64,000 nucleotides of DNA from Callipepla californica brunnescens. Its lineage: Eukaryota > Chordata > Aves > Galliformes > Odontophoridae. The notes under the pieces are model-generated. The model worked only from the letters and a program-made list of their open reading frames with translations. It searched no databases and was not told the DNA's origin. Location: positions 1,071,501-1,135,500 of the forward strand of contig JALIRH010000063.1 of assembly GCA_023055505.1 (NCBI GenBank). Direction: 5' to 3'. This document shows positions 47,431 through 60,800 of the stretch, piece after piece. The position numbers were made by a program, and so were the translations under genes. Position 1 is the stretch's first letter. Every line of letters begins with the position of its first letter.

Positions 47431-48560
47431 GCGATGCGTGGCACCGTGCCGGCTTGCAGCGGGCAGCGTGCGCCGGGCCGGCCGGACCCCGAATACCCCG
47501 GACAGCGGGAGCCTAGCCCCTGCCGTGGGGCCCGGGGGCGACGTCCTTGGAGAAGCCGAGGGAAACGTCCTGCATGCTGCTGCACCGCGCAGAGGGGCGG
47601 GGGCAAATTGGGAGCGTTCCGCGGACTTTCTGCATTCAGCTGGGGCTGCAAACAGCTACGGGGCGCTACCGATACAGGCCCGTTGGGATGAATTCCCCGT
47701 CCTTCAGGAAGCGGGACCTTCAGGAAGCGGACCGTCCCCGCGCGGATGAAGCAGCCCACGCTCGGGGCGGGCAGCCCTTTGCCCCCAGCGACAAGCAGCG
47801 GGTTCACGGCAGGGAGAAGCCCTTGCCCCGAAGCAGCCCAGCCAGGCCGCCCTTCTGGGGGTGCAGCACTCCCTCTGGTGGGCTTCGGCCTCCTGACAGC
47901 CAAGCTGCGGGATAGGTGCAGCTGTTGGCTTCTTCTCCTCCAAAAATAAAAGCCACCTGTCTTCAACAGAAATCGAGCTGCAGGCCGAAAACTGGTTGTC
48001 CCCGCTGAGCACCCAGGGGTGGTGGTCAGCACTCCGTGACGGTTTCTGCACTCACCAAGCAATGTGCAGCAAAGGCTGCAGTAGAGCACGCGTCTGTAAG
48101 CACCACTCCTCAGCTGGGCTGCGCCGGCCTTTGGGATGGGGCAGCTCAAGTCCTTCGGTGCCTGGGACACAGCAGAGGTACAAAGACCACTGCAGCCCTC
48201 GCAGCCCGGCTGCCAGCCCCCGCGCCTGAGTGCTTCCCACCACCCCTTCCTGGGGGGTTTCTTTCCGCGCAGTCATAAACGTGGCCCAAATTTGGCCTAC
48301 ACAGCGCTGCATTGCATTGCATAGCATTGCGCTGCACAGCTCAATACTACACCACAGCACTGTGTTGTATTGCACAACACTACACTGCACAGCTCTACAC
48401 TGTGCAGCACAGCGCTGTGCCGCATGACATTGTGCCGCACCGGAGAACACCGCTGCACACCGCACATCCCACAACACACGCACTCAACCGCGCTGCGCTC
48501 CGTCGCACAACCGCAGCCCAGAGAGAACAAGCACGCCTGCGTGCCGCTCACGCCACACCT
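47431..48560. other. Spacer between divergent TNNC1 and NISCH promoters
   Basis: GC-rich, CpG-containing DNA between the two divergent genes. Overlapping open frames of about 300 codons exist on both strands (46774-47691 on +, 47268-48170 on -). They overlap TNNC1 exon 1 and its promoter and show no domain. I attribute them to the scarcity of stop codons in GC-rich DNA. A degenerate pentamer repeat occupies the right end. Confidence 0.6.
48298..48485. repeat. Degenerate GCATT/GCACA pentamer array
   Basis: It begins with 'gcattgcattgcatagcatt' and decays into about 180 bp of variants such as 'gcacagctc', 'acactacactgcacagct' and 'gcagcacagcgctgtgc'. The period is about five bases, with heavy substitution and some local inverted symmetry. 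It sits about 150-200 bp upstream of the NISCH promoter core. Confidence 0.8.
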
Positions 48561-48687
48561 CCTGCTGCCTACTCCCGCCCCTTTCCGCTGACGGATGTGT
48601 GGTCCGGCCAATCCCACCGCCGCCAGCGCCGAGCCGATAAAATGACAGCGGGCGCGGCCGCCGGCGCCCTTAGGGGGCAGAGCCAAG

Positions 48688-48756
48688 ATGGCGGCAGTGG
48701 CGCGCGGCAGGCGGCGGGCCGGGGCGGGCGGCGGCCGGAGCGGAGCGGCGGCGTGA
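48688..48756 (+). other. Upstream ORF in the NISCH leader
   Basis: ATG at 48688 in the YY1/TISU-like context 'caagATGGCGGC' opens a 22-codon Arg/Gly/Ala-rich frame that stops at 48754-48756, 26 nt before the main start. It is out of frame with NISCH. If the transcript begins upstream of it, it would be expected to dampen NISCH translation. If transcription starts at or after it, the motif is only a YY1 site. Confidence 0.5.
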
Positions 48757-48782
48757 GGGCGGCTGCGCGTTTCTCCCGCGTC

Positions 48783-48866
48783 ATGGAGGCGGCGGGGGCT
48801 GAGGACGGCGAGGAACCCTTGAGGAGCGCCCGGGTTCTGGGTTCCGAGCTCGTGGAGACATACACG
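48783..48866 (+). CDS. NISCH: NISCH exon 1 (coding part)
   Basis: Encodes [20 protein letters not shown] and then SELVETYT, up to the donor 'gtacgg' at 48867. The acidic start is bird-specific as far as I recall. [11 protein letters not shown] aligns with the conserved entry into the PX domain. Confidence 0.93.
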
Positions 48867-51800
48867 GTACGGGCCGCGGCCGTCGTTCCGTGCCGTTTCC
48901 TGAGGAAATCCCGGGGTCTGGGGTGTCGCGTTCGGCGGTGCTTCGAGAGGAAGACAGAAGGGAAAGGCGGTCAGCAGTGCTTTTTGTGTGAAGGAGCTCT
49001 GGCTATGCTGTCTCGCTTCTGTTTCTTGAAGGGCTGCGCCGTGGCGGAGCTGGCGGCAGTGTTTTTCAGGAAGCCCTTCGTGATGCTCAGCGTAATGGCA
49101 CCCGCGCATCTCCAGCGCATCGCGCTCCGTTTACGTACGGCAGTGCGCGCTCCGTCCGCCTTGTAGGGGCTGGTGGACCGCGGCCGACGGGTGCAGGCCG
49201 TGAGCCCGGCTCTCATCCTGCTCAAACGGAAGGGAGGGCGGCCTGGCTAGGGCAGGGCAGTGCTTGTGAATGGTTGCTTCTCCTTCCAAGTAATGAGTTG
49301 ACCAGGTTACTGCTCTAAACAGGCTCCCAAAGAAAGCTTAGAGCAATTTATGTGTTTAATACGAATGTACAGAGCTATAGTATCCAAAAAGTGTAACTGC
49401 TGTCTGAATTGCTAGCCCCAGAACCAGATGTTTTGGATGTTGAGGAAGGGTGAGCAGTCACCCTTGGAAGCTTGAAATACAGTCCTCAGCTCTTTTCTGG
49501 CAACTGCAAGAGGTAGATTCACACTTGTCAGTATGTGACTCACCCCCAAACAGAGCTGTTGTCTCCATCCCATGGTGAGATGTGCATGTGCTGGCTGGAA
49601 GCTTACGTGCCGGGCATGCACTATGAGTGAGGGCTGTTAATGTTGGTTCTGATGATCCTCGCTAGTATTTTACAATAGCCGTGCAAGAGAAATACTAGTG
49701 GGTTTGAGGAAATGCTGAACTGTTACCTGCCCCTTGCTCTCCTGGAGGTTACAGGCAGAGGAAGGGGAATGCTAGCTGCTTTGCTGCTTCAGTGCACAAA
49801 CTGGTATCGGGGCACCTTGGTCAATGCCATCAGCATACTGAATGGAGCTGTAGTTCAGCCACATGGCTTTGCAGGTAGTGTTCAGCAAATCAGCTGCTGG
49901 TTGGGGCTAGCAGCTATGTTAACAGAAGTCTTTTTAAGGTTTTTAAGTATTTTTAAGTTGTTTTTTTTTTTAATGATTGGGGTTCTGGAAATGTCACACT
50001 ATTTTAATGTGGCTTTGCTTGTGTGCTTTAAAAGTAGCCTGTCAGAGGGAAAGTTTTACAAGTAATCAATCTTGTTTTTTGATTCTTGTGCTGCAAGTTT
50101 GAGGGAGTTAAGCCATTGAAACAAACAAGCCATGCCTGTTTGTACAGCCATCCGGAGCTTTGGCAGAATGGCAGTCCTACAGCAGTTTGTATGAGAAGGC
50201 TCAAGTAATTAGATGTAGGAGTAATTTTAAATGAAGACAGAAATGATTTACAAAATGATTAACTAAGCAAAATGGTTTCCGAAAATTGACATTTGTTTGG
50301 TTTTAAAATCGAGTTGTATGGCAATATACAGTGACCTGTAGTGGAGCAGAAATAAAAATATCTAAGGGTGTAAGAGTCAGTCACATCTGTTAAAGATTGG
50401 AATGGAAATAGTGATAGCAAACTGCATCATTAGCCATAAATGATAACAGCAGTTGTCTTTCCATCCTTGTCTTTGAAAGAATCTTTTATTTTGGCACTGA
50501 TACTTTCCACTGTACTCTGTATTTCAGAGTTTATAATCTCAGTAGAAGGGGCTTTGTTTTAATGGCATCTGGATGATGGTTTAGGTGTTAAATCCTGTAA
50601 AATATATAGGGAAAACCCACAGTTCTTTGTAATGTTGAAATTATTTTTCAAATGTGGTTCTCGTTGGAACAGTTAGGTAGGAAGGCAAGGTATGGATTAA
50701 TCCAACAGAGAAGATAAGCACTTATTGTTTCTGTTGGGTTAGAGGAGTGTGAGCACCTTCACAAAGCATTTCCCCTGTGTATGCTGGTTGGACTTGGTGG
50801 TGACTGAAGACTGGCAGATTGCTAGAAGTCCTCAAGGCTGCTAGCACTTCATTTGTTTCCTTCTGTATATTTGTTTGGCCTAAAATTGCTTTCCCGCTTT
50901 TCTTGTCTTGTGCAGCTGTTTTTAACATAAGCTTTGATATTTAAGGAAGATGCTGTGGCTTCCTCAGATGGGTGTAAATGGACTGCATGTGGAGGCAGGG
51001 AAGAGCAGATGCATCATTACTCTGCAATTTCTGAGCTGCTGGCTGCAGTTGCACCTGTGCCCTAGGCTTGGGCTGTAGCTGGCTCTGTCAGGTACTTGTT
51101 TTTCTCGCAGTGGCACCAAAGCTTGTGAAGTTGGAAGGAGGCCACTGCAAAAAGGCAAGTTCCCCATACAAAGCAGGATGAGCAGGGTTTTGTTAAACTG
51201 TGCAGAGTGTAGGCAAAAAGGAGTCTGAGATCACTGATGTTTGTTGACAGTTGGTTTAGAAGCTGTATGTCTTAGTTTTTTTAAAACATTTCACTTTTAA
51301 GGATTTAGGAAGATAAAAGGCATGCTGTAAGGGAGTGAGTACTTAACTCTGAAGACCTTGATGTAATGAGTAAGAAAATAAGAAATATAGTACTAAATAT
51401 GGTAAACCTTTGCCTAAAACAACATGTAGAAAGTCTTACAAAGGCACATAAGAGCTTAGTGATGACACTGGAAGGTAGGCTCCCAAGTTGAAAACCCGTG
51501 GGTGTGAACGCTTTCATATTTAGCTGAAGAGTAATGCAATTTGTCTTAAATGCAGGTGGAGATTTCACATGGTAAGCTGTCATGCCTGGGAGGAGGTGCA
51601 GTATGGTGTTTCATCTTCCCATGTGTGCCTGCCGGAAGATGGCTCGGTGGCTAGGCAGGCATTCATGAATCTTGAACTGTTGGCTTATTAGTCCACTCAA
51701 TTAAATGAAAATGTAATTACGTATCTGGCTTTTTTAAAAGCCCAAGTTGTTTGGTTTTGTTTTTTTTTTGCTGTAGAATTAATTCAAAGAAGTTCTTGGA

Positions 51801-54800
51801 GCACATAAAACTGTTGCATTGATGTTCTTCAAGGTAATTACGCTTTGAAGATGAATGCGCAGTCTGTTTGGGGTTGTATCTGTATGGCTGTCTACAGCAT
51901 TGTTCTGCATGGGGAATGCTGTGAGGAGTTGGTGAATCTGAAACATCTTCCTTAACAGATGTTTTTCTGACTAGTCTGTCCATTGTGTCTCAGTGCTCTG
52001 TTTCTGGAAGTGCTCAGGGCTTGTCATTTTGGTAAAAGCTTTCATGGAACCTGTGTTGTATGTTTGCTTTGCATTGTGTGCAGAGAGGAGGTACATAGCT
52101 TTGTTGTCCAATGAGCTTGCAGCTGTAGAGTTTACTGGGTTTTCAATATCTCATCTATTGTTTTATTTGTTGCATATTCAGTCTGCATTACATTTAGCTA
52201 TACTGCTTTATGTGCCACATTATAGCACACAGCATTTAAAAATAACTAGTATTCTCATTGTGACTTCTGTGCATAGTGCTGCTATGGTTCTGAATTCAAC
52301 CTTTTGATTTCTTTGAGTCCCCCCTTGCTTTTTCCTCAGGCATATGAGGTACTGCTGATGCTCAGGTTATTCCTGTTTTGGTCTGTCATCAGCAAATTAA
52401 ATAATCCTGAGTAGCAGTTTCTCAATGCAGCCAGCCTGGTAATCATATGCAGGCCATAATTGAGACTGTAATTCTTGCGGGCATTCATCTGTGTTTGCAG
52501 CACTCACCCAAACACTGACACATCCTTTGCTATATGCACGAGTCAGACATCTTGATTTGCTGCTCTGTAGGACATGTTTTGGTCATCAAGTGAGTGTGTC
52601 AGATGTGTCTCATACCAATTACATTTTTTGAAGCATCTTCACTTCTAAAATGCAGGAGGCATTCTGTTTAATGTGTGACATATCTGGTCTGGGATAAGAG
52701 TGAGTGCTGAATGTCTGCCTTCTGTGTAACAAATTGAAAATTCACTCTGGTTTTCATTTCTTCATGTGGAATTACCAGCCAAGTGTGCTTCATTCTCATA
52801 GTAGCAATAAATGGTGTCTGTGTTGTCTGTGATAGGCAACAAGTTATCATCTGTATTATATCTTAATCAAGTCTTGAAAGCACTTGTTTTCCAAGGAGTT
52901 GAACTGGATAAGTTTAATGTGTTGTTTCTACGTAGATATAGAACTAATTCTACTGATGGTCAGTTTTCTACTTTGTGTTTTCTATGTTTGAAGTATCTTC
53001 AGGATTGCCTTATGCTTGTCCAAAGGTGGACTGTGAACTTCCTGCAGGATCTGTACTGCTCAACTGAGAAAGTCACCTGCAATGAAAATTCTGTGTTCTG
53101 ATTTTGTTACATGTGATGTTTAAAATAGCTTTGTCTGAAAAAGCATTGGTTTGGTTTAGAGCATTGTATTAAATATTTGGGTGCAATTGTAGTGATCAGG
53201 AAGCTGCATTATGTGTTTTACTCTAAAAGGAATTAAATAGTTAACACCCAGCCCACTAGAGAAAGATTTCTCTTAAGTCCAGTACCAGATCCCTGCCTAA
53301 CTGTGAAGTGGCAACAGGATGTTTTCCAGCCTCTTGTGCCTGCTTTGTGACTTGTTAGATTGAAAAGAGGATGCTACTAAATCAGGCTTGTTGTGGGTAG
53401 CTATGAATTCTGACTTGGCTTGCAGAAACATTTAGAAGTGGTTTAGAAATCTTGTTTGCTTTAGCTTTTGGATTGCAAGAATAACATGGCTTTAGAAGAA
53501 GCAGCAGTTTTTGTTTGTGGAACAACCTTGTGCGTGGCATTAGGTGTCATACCTCAGCAAAGTCACCTTAGAGTTTAGATTAGCTTTTAAGTTAATGACA
53601 AGATTAGATTGATGTTAGATTCTACGTGCTTTATATGTAGCCTTATAGCATACCTGTCAGCATTTCTTTAAAATAAATGCTTTTCAAGTTACCTATATTC
53701 TTTGTTTCAGGTGTACATCATTCAGGTCAGTGTTGACAGTCATCAGTGGACAGTCAAACATCGCTACAGTGATTTCCATGACCTACATGAAAAGGTAAGG
53801 ATATTAAAACTGTGGCCTTAATCTCTTACAAAAGCAGTTCTCATGTATAGGATATCTTTTCTTCCCTCAGTAATAGTGGGAATACACACTAGATACCACT
53901 GCACTAAATCATTTTTAATTGAGCGATATTAATGTTACACTCTGCTTTTGAACTGTGAGAGATGGCCTGAGTAACTGTGGGCTCAGGCAGAAAATTGTAT
54001 TAATGTTCAGTTTCATCTTTCATGTAAGTTGTTACCAGACATAAGAAGTAGTAAGTCTGGTCTTTGTCTTTCAGCTTGTTTCAGAAAAGAAAATAGATAA
54101 AAACCTGTTACCTCCAAAGAAGATTATTGGAAAAAATTCCAAAAGCCTGGTGGAGAAGAGGCAAAAGGAATTAGAAGTCTATCTGCAAACTCTTCTAGTC
54201 AAGTTCCCTGTTACTGCTCCAAAAGTTCTGTCACACTTCTTACACTTTCATTTTTATGTAAGTTTTGTGTTTAGCATATAAAATGTGGTCCTTATTGACC
54301 TTCCTTAGTTCTCAGACTTAAGATTCCATTCAAAATAACTGAAACTCTTTTTCAGCCTTTTGCATAATAACATTAAGTTGTTGGTTGCTTTATTGTTTTG
54401 TTTTGTTTTTTAACCCCAACCTCTTTGTGGTAGGTGTAGTCCCTGCCCACACTACCTTGCCAGCATAGTAAGAACAGAAGATCCCTAGTAAAATAGTTGG
54501 AAGCAGTGAATAAATCTGCAGCTGAATTGGTTGCTAGGCTGAAGTCAACAGTGCTGGCTCTGGGAAGGACCCTTCTGTAATTGATCCACTTCCACCCCCA
54601 CTCAGCCGTTAATGGCATAGAGGTGGTTCACACTGAAACTGTTTCCAGTAGAGCAAATAGGAAAAAAAAGCCTTTCTCTAGGAGACACAGATCCATCCAG
54701 CTGACAATGTTACAGTAAGAAGAAGACATGGTTTGCTTTCATGTTCATGTTGCAAATTGTTCATTTGTCTCTTGTGCATCATTAAGCTTTTTTGCAGTAC

Positions 54801-57800
54801 TGCTTTATGTTGCAAGGGAGAGGGTGGACTTTTTATTGAGAGAGGAAAATGCTCTGGAGAGAGCTTAGTGGAAGGAAAGAGCAGTAATTGCGTTGGTGCA
54901 GGATGTGCTAAGATTGCCCTTTGTAGTTCCTCATGAAGGCTCCAGTATTGAGTCACAAATGGTCCACTGGGTGTGGTGCCTTAGCAACAAAAGTAAAAAT
55001 TATTGAAGTTCTGTGAATTGTGAACATAAGCTGGTTAGAGTTTAGTCTTAAACTAATGTAAAACTGTGGGTTTAGTTCATAGCATTACTATTACCTTGCA
55101 GAGTTGCTTGAGAAGCACTAGACTGTATAATGATTGAATCCTCTAACAGAATTAGATGTTTTAAATCTATTAAAAATGCACATGATGATGTAGGGGCAGT
55201 TCTGTTCAGGTGGAACAAGCTCTCTGATGACTGAAAAGTTGCTTTTTCTTTCTCTCTGACTGTTCTTTCCTAAATGATACTCTGTTTTTTCATTAATATT
55301 TCAGAGCAGCAGCTTCAACAGAGTTTCTGTTATGCAGGCTGAACTTCTTCCTATTCTTTGCTCTGTTTTTCAGCTAATGTTTTCTTCTTGCTGTAGTGCT
55401 CATGATTTTATAAGACTTTCCCTGGAGATCTGGTATTATTTCTGTATGAAAGCTTCTCTGTTGCCATTTTTTAGAAGCAAAGGTGTTACTTACTCTGCAT
55501 TTTACAGGTTTAAGGGAATAGAGATTGAAGTATAAACTCCAACTCAATTTTTGCTTGGCCCTTACAAATAGTTACAGGAAAAAAAAGCTATTGAGCAGTA
55601 AAGCTAAATATTTACCACAGCAATTCTGCTGGATTATTATCCAGCTTTATCTTCCTGTAGAACTTTGATCTTTTAAAATGTCTCTATCAGATGACCCACA
55701 CGTGTTCTTGAGGCAGTAAAGTCTCTGCACTTACACTGTTAGTTTGTGTAGAAAGGCTGCTCTCGTTCCTCCTCCTGTAGTGTTTCCAGTAGGGGTTGTT
55801 TAATTTTACTTCCCTGGTTAGTAGAACTATGTGGAGTAGAAATAGGTGGTTTATCTTAAATACATTTAAAACTCTTTGAACTCTTGTGGGGTGAGGTCAG
55901 ATACAACTTGGCAAGGAGACACAGTTGCATGTGATAGCAGTGTAGTACATCACCTTGGCATTGAATAGAATATCTGGAGATATGGGGATGCTGATTTTGT
56001 TGCTGTGTTATATTTCGTCACCTTAAGAGATTTGGTTTAACTTGCAGGTATGTGCTTTTGCATGATAATAGAGTGTCCAGAAAATGCTACCCAGGGGCAC
56101 CTGCAAACAGTGGGGCTTCTGTGGGTTTGGAGCTAAGACAGAAGTCTTTTGTAAGTTTCACAGAGGAATGGAGTAGCATTCTTTTGTGTGCTAGTCATCC
56201 AATGCATAATGTTGTTTTAATTATAAGCATATACAGATATCTTCTGTGTGTCTCAGGTGATGAAGCAGATAATGTGAGCAGGCTAGATGAGCATATTTGA
56301 CTGCTTCAAAGAAGTGGAAGTTGTATTGTGTTTGGAATGCAGCTCCTTGTAGCTTCTTGCTCCCAATACAACAATGTGGAGGCTTTGTGCTCTGTGAGTG
56401 GGGTGTCAGTTATTTTAAGAATGTGGTTTTCTAAAATGCTTGCCTCATGAAATGAGCTAAACTGTTTTCAGATACCCTGTGCATAACTCTTCTTGTAAAT
56501 GGAGGGATTTGTCAGTGAAGTAAACACATCAGATACTCATATGATGGTCCATACTATCTATGATGATGTATATTATCTGCAGCTGTGTTAAAATGAGGTG
56601 TATGTGTCTAGGGAAATTTTCACTATCACAAATGGTTTTGTTTTATGCCTTGTGTGCCTTTGACAGGGAACCATTAGAAGTGTTCAGAACTATTTGTGGG
56701 CTTGTACAGTGCATGTGTTATTTATGGAGAGAAGTATGCTCAGATAGGAAATAAGTGCACTGATCTTCGTGCACCTTCAAATGTAGAAGGAAGAAATTCC
56801 TGCATTGGGAATTCAGTGTTTTGCTTTCTCACTGGAGCTGTCAGTGTCTGGGATGGAAGCTGAGCACCTAGGTAGGTCCAGAAAGAAGGGAAGAAGATGG
56901 ATAACGTGAAAGTTGTCTCTTGCTTTCTGCGGTGAGCTTAATAGCGTGTTGAAGTTCACAAGCTGAATTATTTTCTCTCTTCCATGTAGGCTTGTTAATG
57001 ATTTTTTTTTTTTTTTCTTCCTGGCACTAAAAATCTTAAAATTCTTGTGTTGTTTTGTTGTTTTTGTTTGTTTGGAGAATGTTTTTACTTAGCTTCTTCA
57101 TAGCTGATCTCTCTTTCAAGCTGTGGTGTGATGACTAGTAATAGTTGCTGCACCTGCTGTTGCACTTTTAAATAATCAGATTCTGCATGTATTAAATGAA
57201 GTGCAGTATATTCCATCTTGGAAATAAAAATTGTATGAAATAAATAATTTGGGATCATTTCTATAAAGGATTTTCAAGTTACAAAAAATATCAGTTAGAC
57301 GTGGTCACAGTTCTGTTGTGTTTTTTTAATTTGTGCGCTGTAGCAAAAAGGGAAAGCAGCAACGGTGTACATTGAAAAAATGCAATTAGAAGTATACAAA
57401 TAACATTTGCAATGATTATTCTTTGCAGGAAATCAATGGGATCACCGCTGCTTTAGCTGAAGAGCTCTTTCACAAAGGTAAGTAACTTGTAAGAATCTGT
57501 GAATGAGGTGACGGTATTCCTCTTTCTGCATACAGTCAAACACCTGTGGTATTTAATTTCCAGACAAGTAGAGATCTGAGTTCTTGATGCAAAAGAGTTA
57601 AAGGATAATCTGTGGTATTGGCTATTATTAGTCTTCATTAGCCTTTTCATCTTGGTGTTCTTTGTAGGGAAATTTGGTTTATATCAGTTAGTTCTGAGAC
57701 AGAGTATATTAAATGCACTTCACATATCTAAATATTATTGTTCCAAAATTCAGGAAGCAGGAGACCTGCTGGTTAAATAAGTTACTGATGCTGGCAAATG

Positions 57801-60800
57801 AGATGCAGTTTCTATACCTGTGATTGCTCTAACTGTTCAGTTAACAGAGGAGGTTTGCAATGATTAAACCATGCTTGTTTTGTCTTGAAGGATGTGCTAG
57901 ATGCTAGTGAATGTTCCAGATAGCTGAGGTAATAGGTGAAGCATGTTTCAGAGTGCTGTTCCAGATTGTTTTGGCTCAAAATTAACTTCAGATACAGTGA
58001 TTTCAGAGGGTCCACTCAGCAAATTTTGGAACATTAAGGCAATTGCTGAAGAAATCTGTACTGTCTTTGTAGCCCATGCAGTCTCATTGCTGTATATGGA
58101 TGTATTCTTCCTTCTAAGTGCAGATGAGCTCTTTGGCTTGCTCCCACTGAAGCCAAAGGGAATTGTGTTTCTTAGCATTTCTGAGAACTCTGCTTACTGT
58201 GAAAGCTGGTGCTCTCTTGCCTATGAGTTGATCTGATGTCCCTAAAGGGAAGAGCAATGGCATTCATTCCGTGTGCATTCTACTGGGCTCTATGTTAACT
58301 CTTCAGGTGCCTCTGGAGAGGATGATATTTTCTACTGTTTAATTATAGTTCTGTAAAACAAGATTTTACAAATATCAGGTGATGCATTTCTGTCCTGGGA
58401 CCTTACATTGGCTTTAGTAATGAGAGATCTCCTGTCAAAGAAATTGTGTTTGCTGTACTGAGCATTTGGGCAAAATTGCAAAAGTGCAAGAATTATTGTT
58501 TGGATAAACAACCACTGCCTCTTCTAATGAATTGAAGCTTTTGGGGGAGCTTGATATCTCTTAGACTGTGTGAACTTTGTCTGATTGCACTCCTGTGAAG
58601 GAATGAAATATTTGCCATTAGTTGCACTAGGAGCTTCAGGCTTGTGTGACAAGTGGCTCTTTGAACAGCTATATTATTCTGGTTTTAAAAATTTTTAATT
58701 AAACTGTTCTAGCACTTGTTCAAAGTAGCAAAAAAAGAAAAAGTTGTTTTGATATGTCATTCTTGAGCTTTTAAAGCATGGCACAGATGTTCCCTGTCTA
58801 ATGTTACGTTTTCTGTGTACTATTTATTCTTTGTAGTCACTGAAGTAGTGCAGTTCACTGTACAATGTGTTTATTGTCATACTCTTGTTTTTCAGGAGAG
58901 CAGTTACTAATGGCTGGAGAAGTCTTTACCATTAGACCTCTGCAATTATATGCTGTCACTCAACAGTTGCTACAGGGGAAGCCAACGTGTGCTAATGGGG
59001 ATGCCAAAACAGACCTAGGTCATATTCTAGATTTCACTTGTAGGCTCAAGTATTTAAAGGTGAGCTTTTTCTTTTTTTTGAGTGCACAAATACTGAAGAG
59101 ATTGCTCCTACCGGACTTTGACATGATTCTTAACAAACTTTTGGAGCTTAGTTTGAATGTGCAAGAGCTTTTACTGATAGTAAGTCCCAACAATCATTTA
59201 GAAGTTCATGTTAAATATGCTTGTTCTGCCAACTCTAAATATGTATGTAGGTCTTTAACAAAGATGCTGATTTGCTGTGTGGTGTGGTCTTTTCAGCAGC
59301 TCTCTCTTTAGAGCCATGTTCACAGAATGTGGGTGCTGGTAGGACTGTGTGGATAAGTATTACTTTCTCAGCCCTGTATTCTTCGCTGACACTAGTCAAG
59401 TCAGTGTATCTGTAGGAATACACTTCTGCATATATATGTACATATGAATATTAATTCTGTCCTTTTTCTCGTCTTTATTTCTGACTATTTGGAAAACAAA
59501 AAAAATAAAAGAAAAAACCCACAAGCCCTCACTTTTGTTGTTGAAATTGACCTAAAGCTTTAGCTAAAATACCATGTCAGAATAAATGCAAGATAGCCTC
59601 AGAACAGATCGGTGTTTTTACTACCTAATAAGTGCTGTGGAAAATATTTCCCTGTGTAACAAGCAGAGGAAGCTTCACTGGAAATTTAACAAGCTGCAAT
59701 AGCAAAACCACACTTTCACAGCTTTTCCTGTTGCCCTTCAGTTGCCTTTGCCTTTCTCTGGGTGTACAGAATCCTCAGAAGTGAGGATTCACCGGCTGGA
59801 GAACAGTGTTGTTAGAAAAAATAACTGTTGTCAGAATTTCTGACCCTTCTGAACGTTTGAGAGTCCTATCAGAGCTTGTGTGATTCAGATTAGAACAGAG
59901 AAAAAGTTTAAGGATTTCTTCCAAAGTTGTATTCACAGGATACATTAAGGAAAGAACCCTTCTTTTTTTTTTTTTGTGCTGCTAGTGTTCTCCAGGGAAA
60001 AGACTCCAGTAGGCACATGAAAATTTTTAGATGCAGTTTATTAGTTGTGTATCAGTGTTTTCTCCAAACCTTTGATGTCAACGCTCTGAACTTTTCCCTG
60101 TGTACTGGAATGGAAGGCAGTTCTGTCTTAAGAGAACCAGATGCTTCAAAGAAGTACTTTTCAGAGAATGTGGCTTTGCTGTGTTCAGCTGTGCATGTAA
60201 CCTTGGTTGCCTTTGCCATTGGTGTGTTTTTTCTCATGCTCAGTTTGCTACAAAATACAAACACAAGGTGGCAGTTCAAGTCCGGTACTCCATTTTCTGC
60301 AGTTACCACATGCAATTAATGTTTTTTCATAAAAACTTGAGGCTATGAGGTTCGTGAGTCAATCCATGCCTGAAAAATTGACTCCAGTGTTGGCTGTCTT
60401 TCCAAGCTATTGTGCTTGTGATATTTGTCTGAATAAGACATTCTGAAATGTGGATAAATTGTATTATGTGTCCTAAAACTCTCTTTGTAAAATGTTAATA
60501 ACCAGGTCTCTGGAACAGGAGGACCTTTTGGAACCAGTAACATACAAGAACATCTCTTGCCGTTTGATCTATCAATTTTTAAATCACTTCATCAAATACA
60601 GGTATGACTATGGTACTGCTTACTTACACATGCTCTGAATCCAAGCTCTGCTGCATAACTCTTAATATTGCTAACTGTGTCCTTAGACTTGATGCTAGAA
60701 ATTGAGTACAGTCTTCAGATGGAACTTTCTTTTTTTTAATGAGTCTTGGAAATAAGGTTGTCAAATTAAGACTACCTTGTACTGTATGTATTCAGAAAGA

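Larger units (their letters stand above)
48560..48960 (+). promoter_or_regulatory. NISCH: NISCH CpG-island promoter
   Basis: Strongly CG-rich sequence around the first coding exon. An NF-Y type CCAAT box ('ggccaatccc', CCAAT at 48608-48612) lies about 75 bp before a YY1-type motif 'aagatggcggc' at 48685-48695. YY1 sites of this form usually sit just downstream of the start site, so initiation near 48640-48685 is likely. No convincing TATA box is seen. Confidence 0.65.

Noticed and set aside
48297..49166. 270- and 284-codon frames over the NISCH promoter
   Set aside because: They are built partly from the pentamer repeat and CpG island. The + frame includes NISCH exon 1 only because the leader lacks stops. 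It runs past the exon 1 donor.
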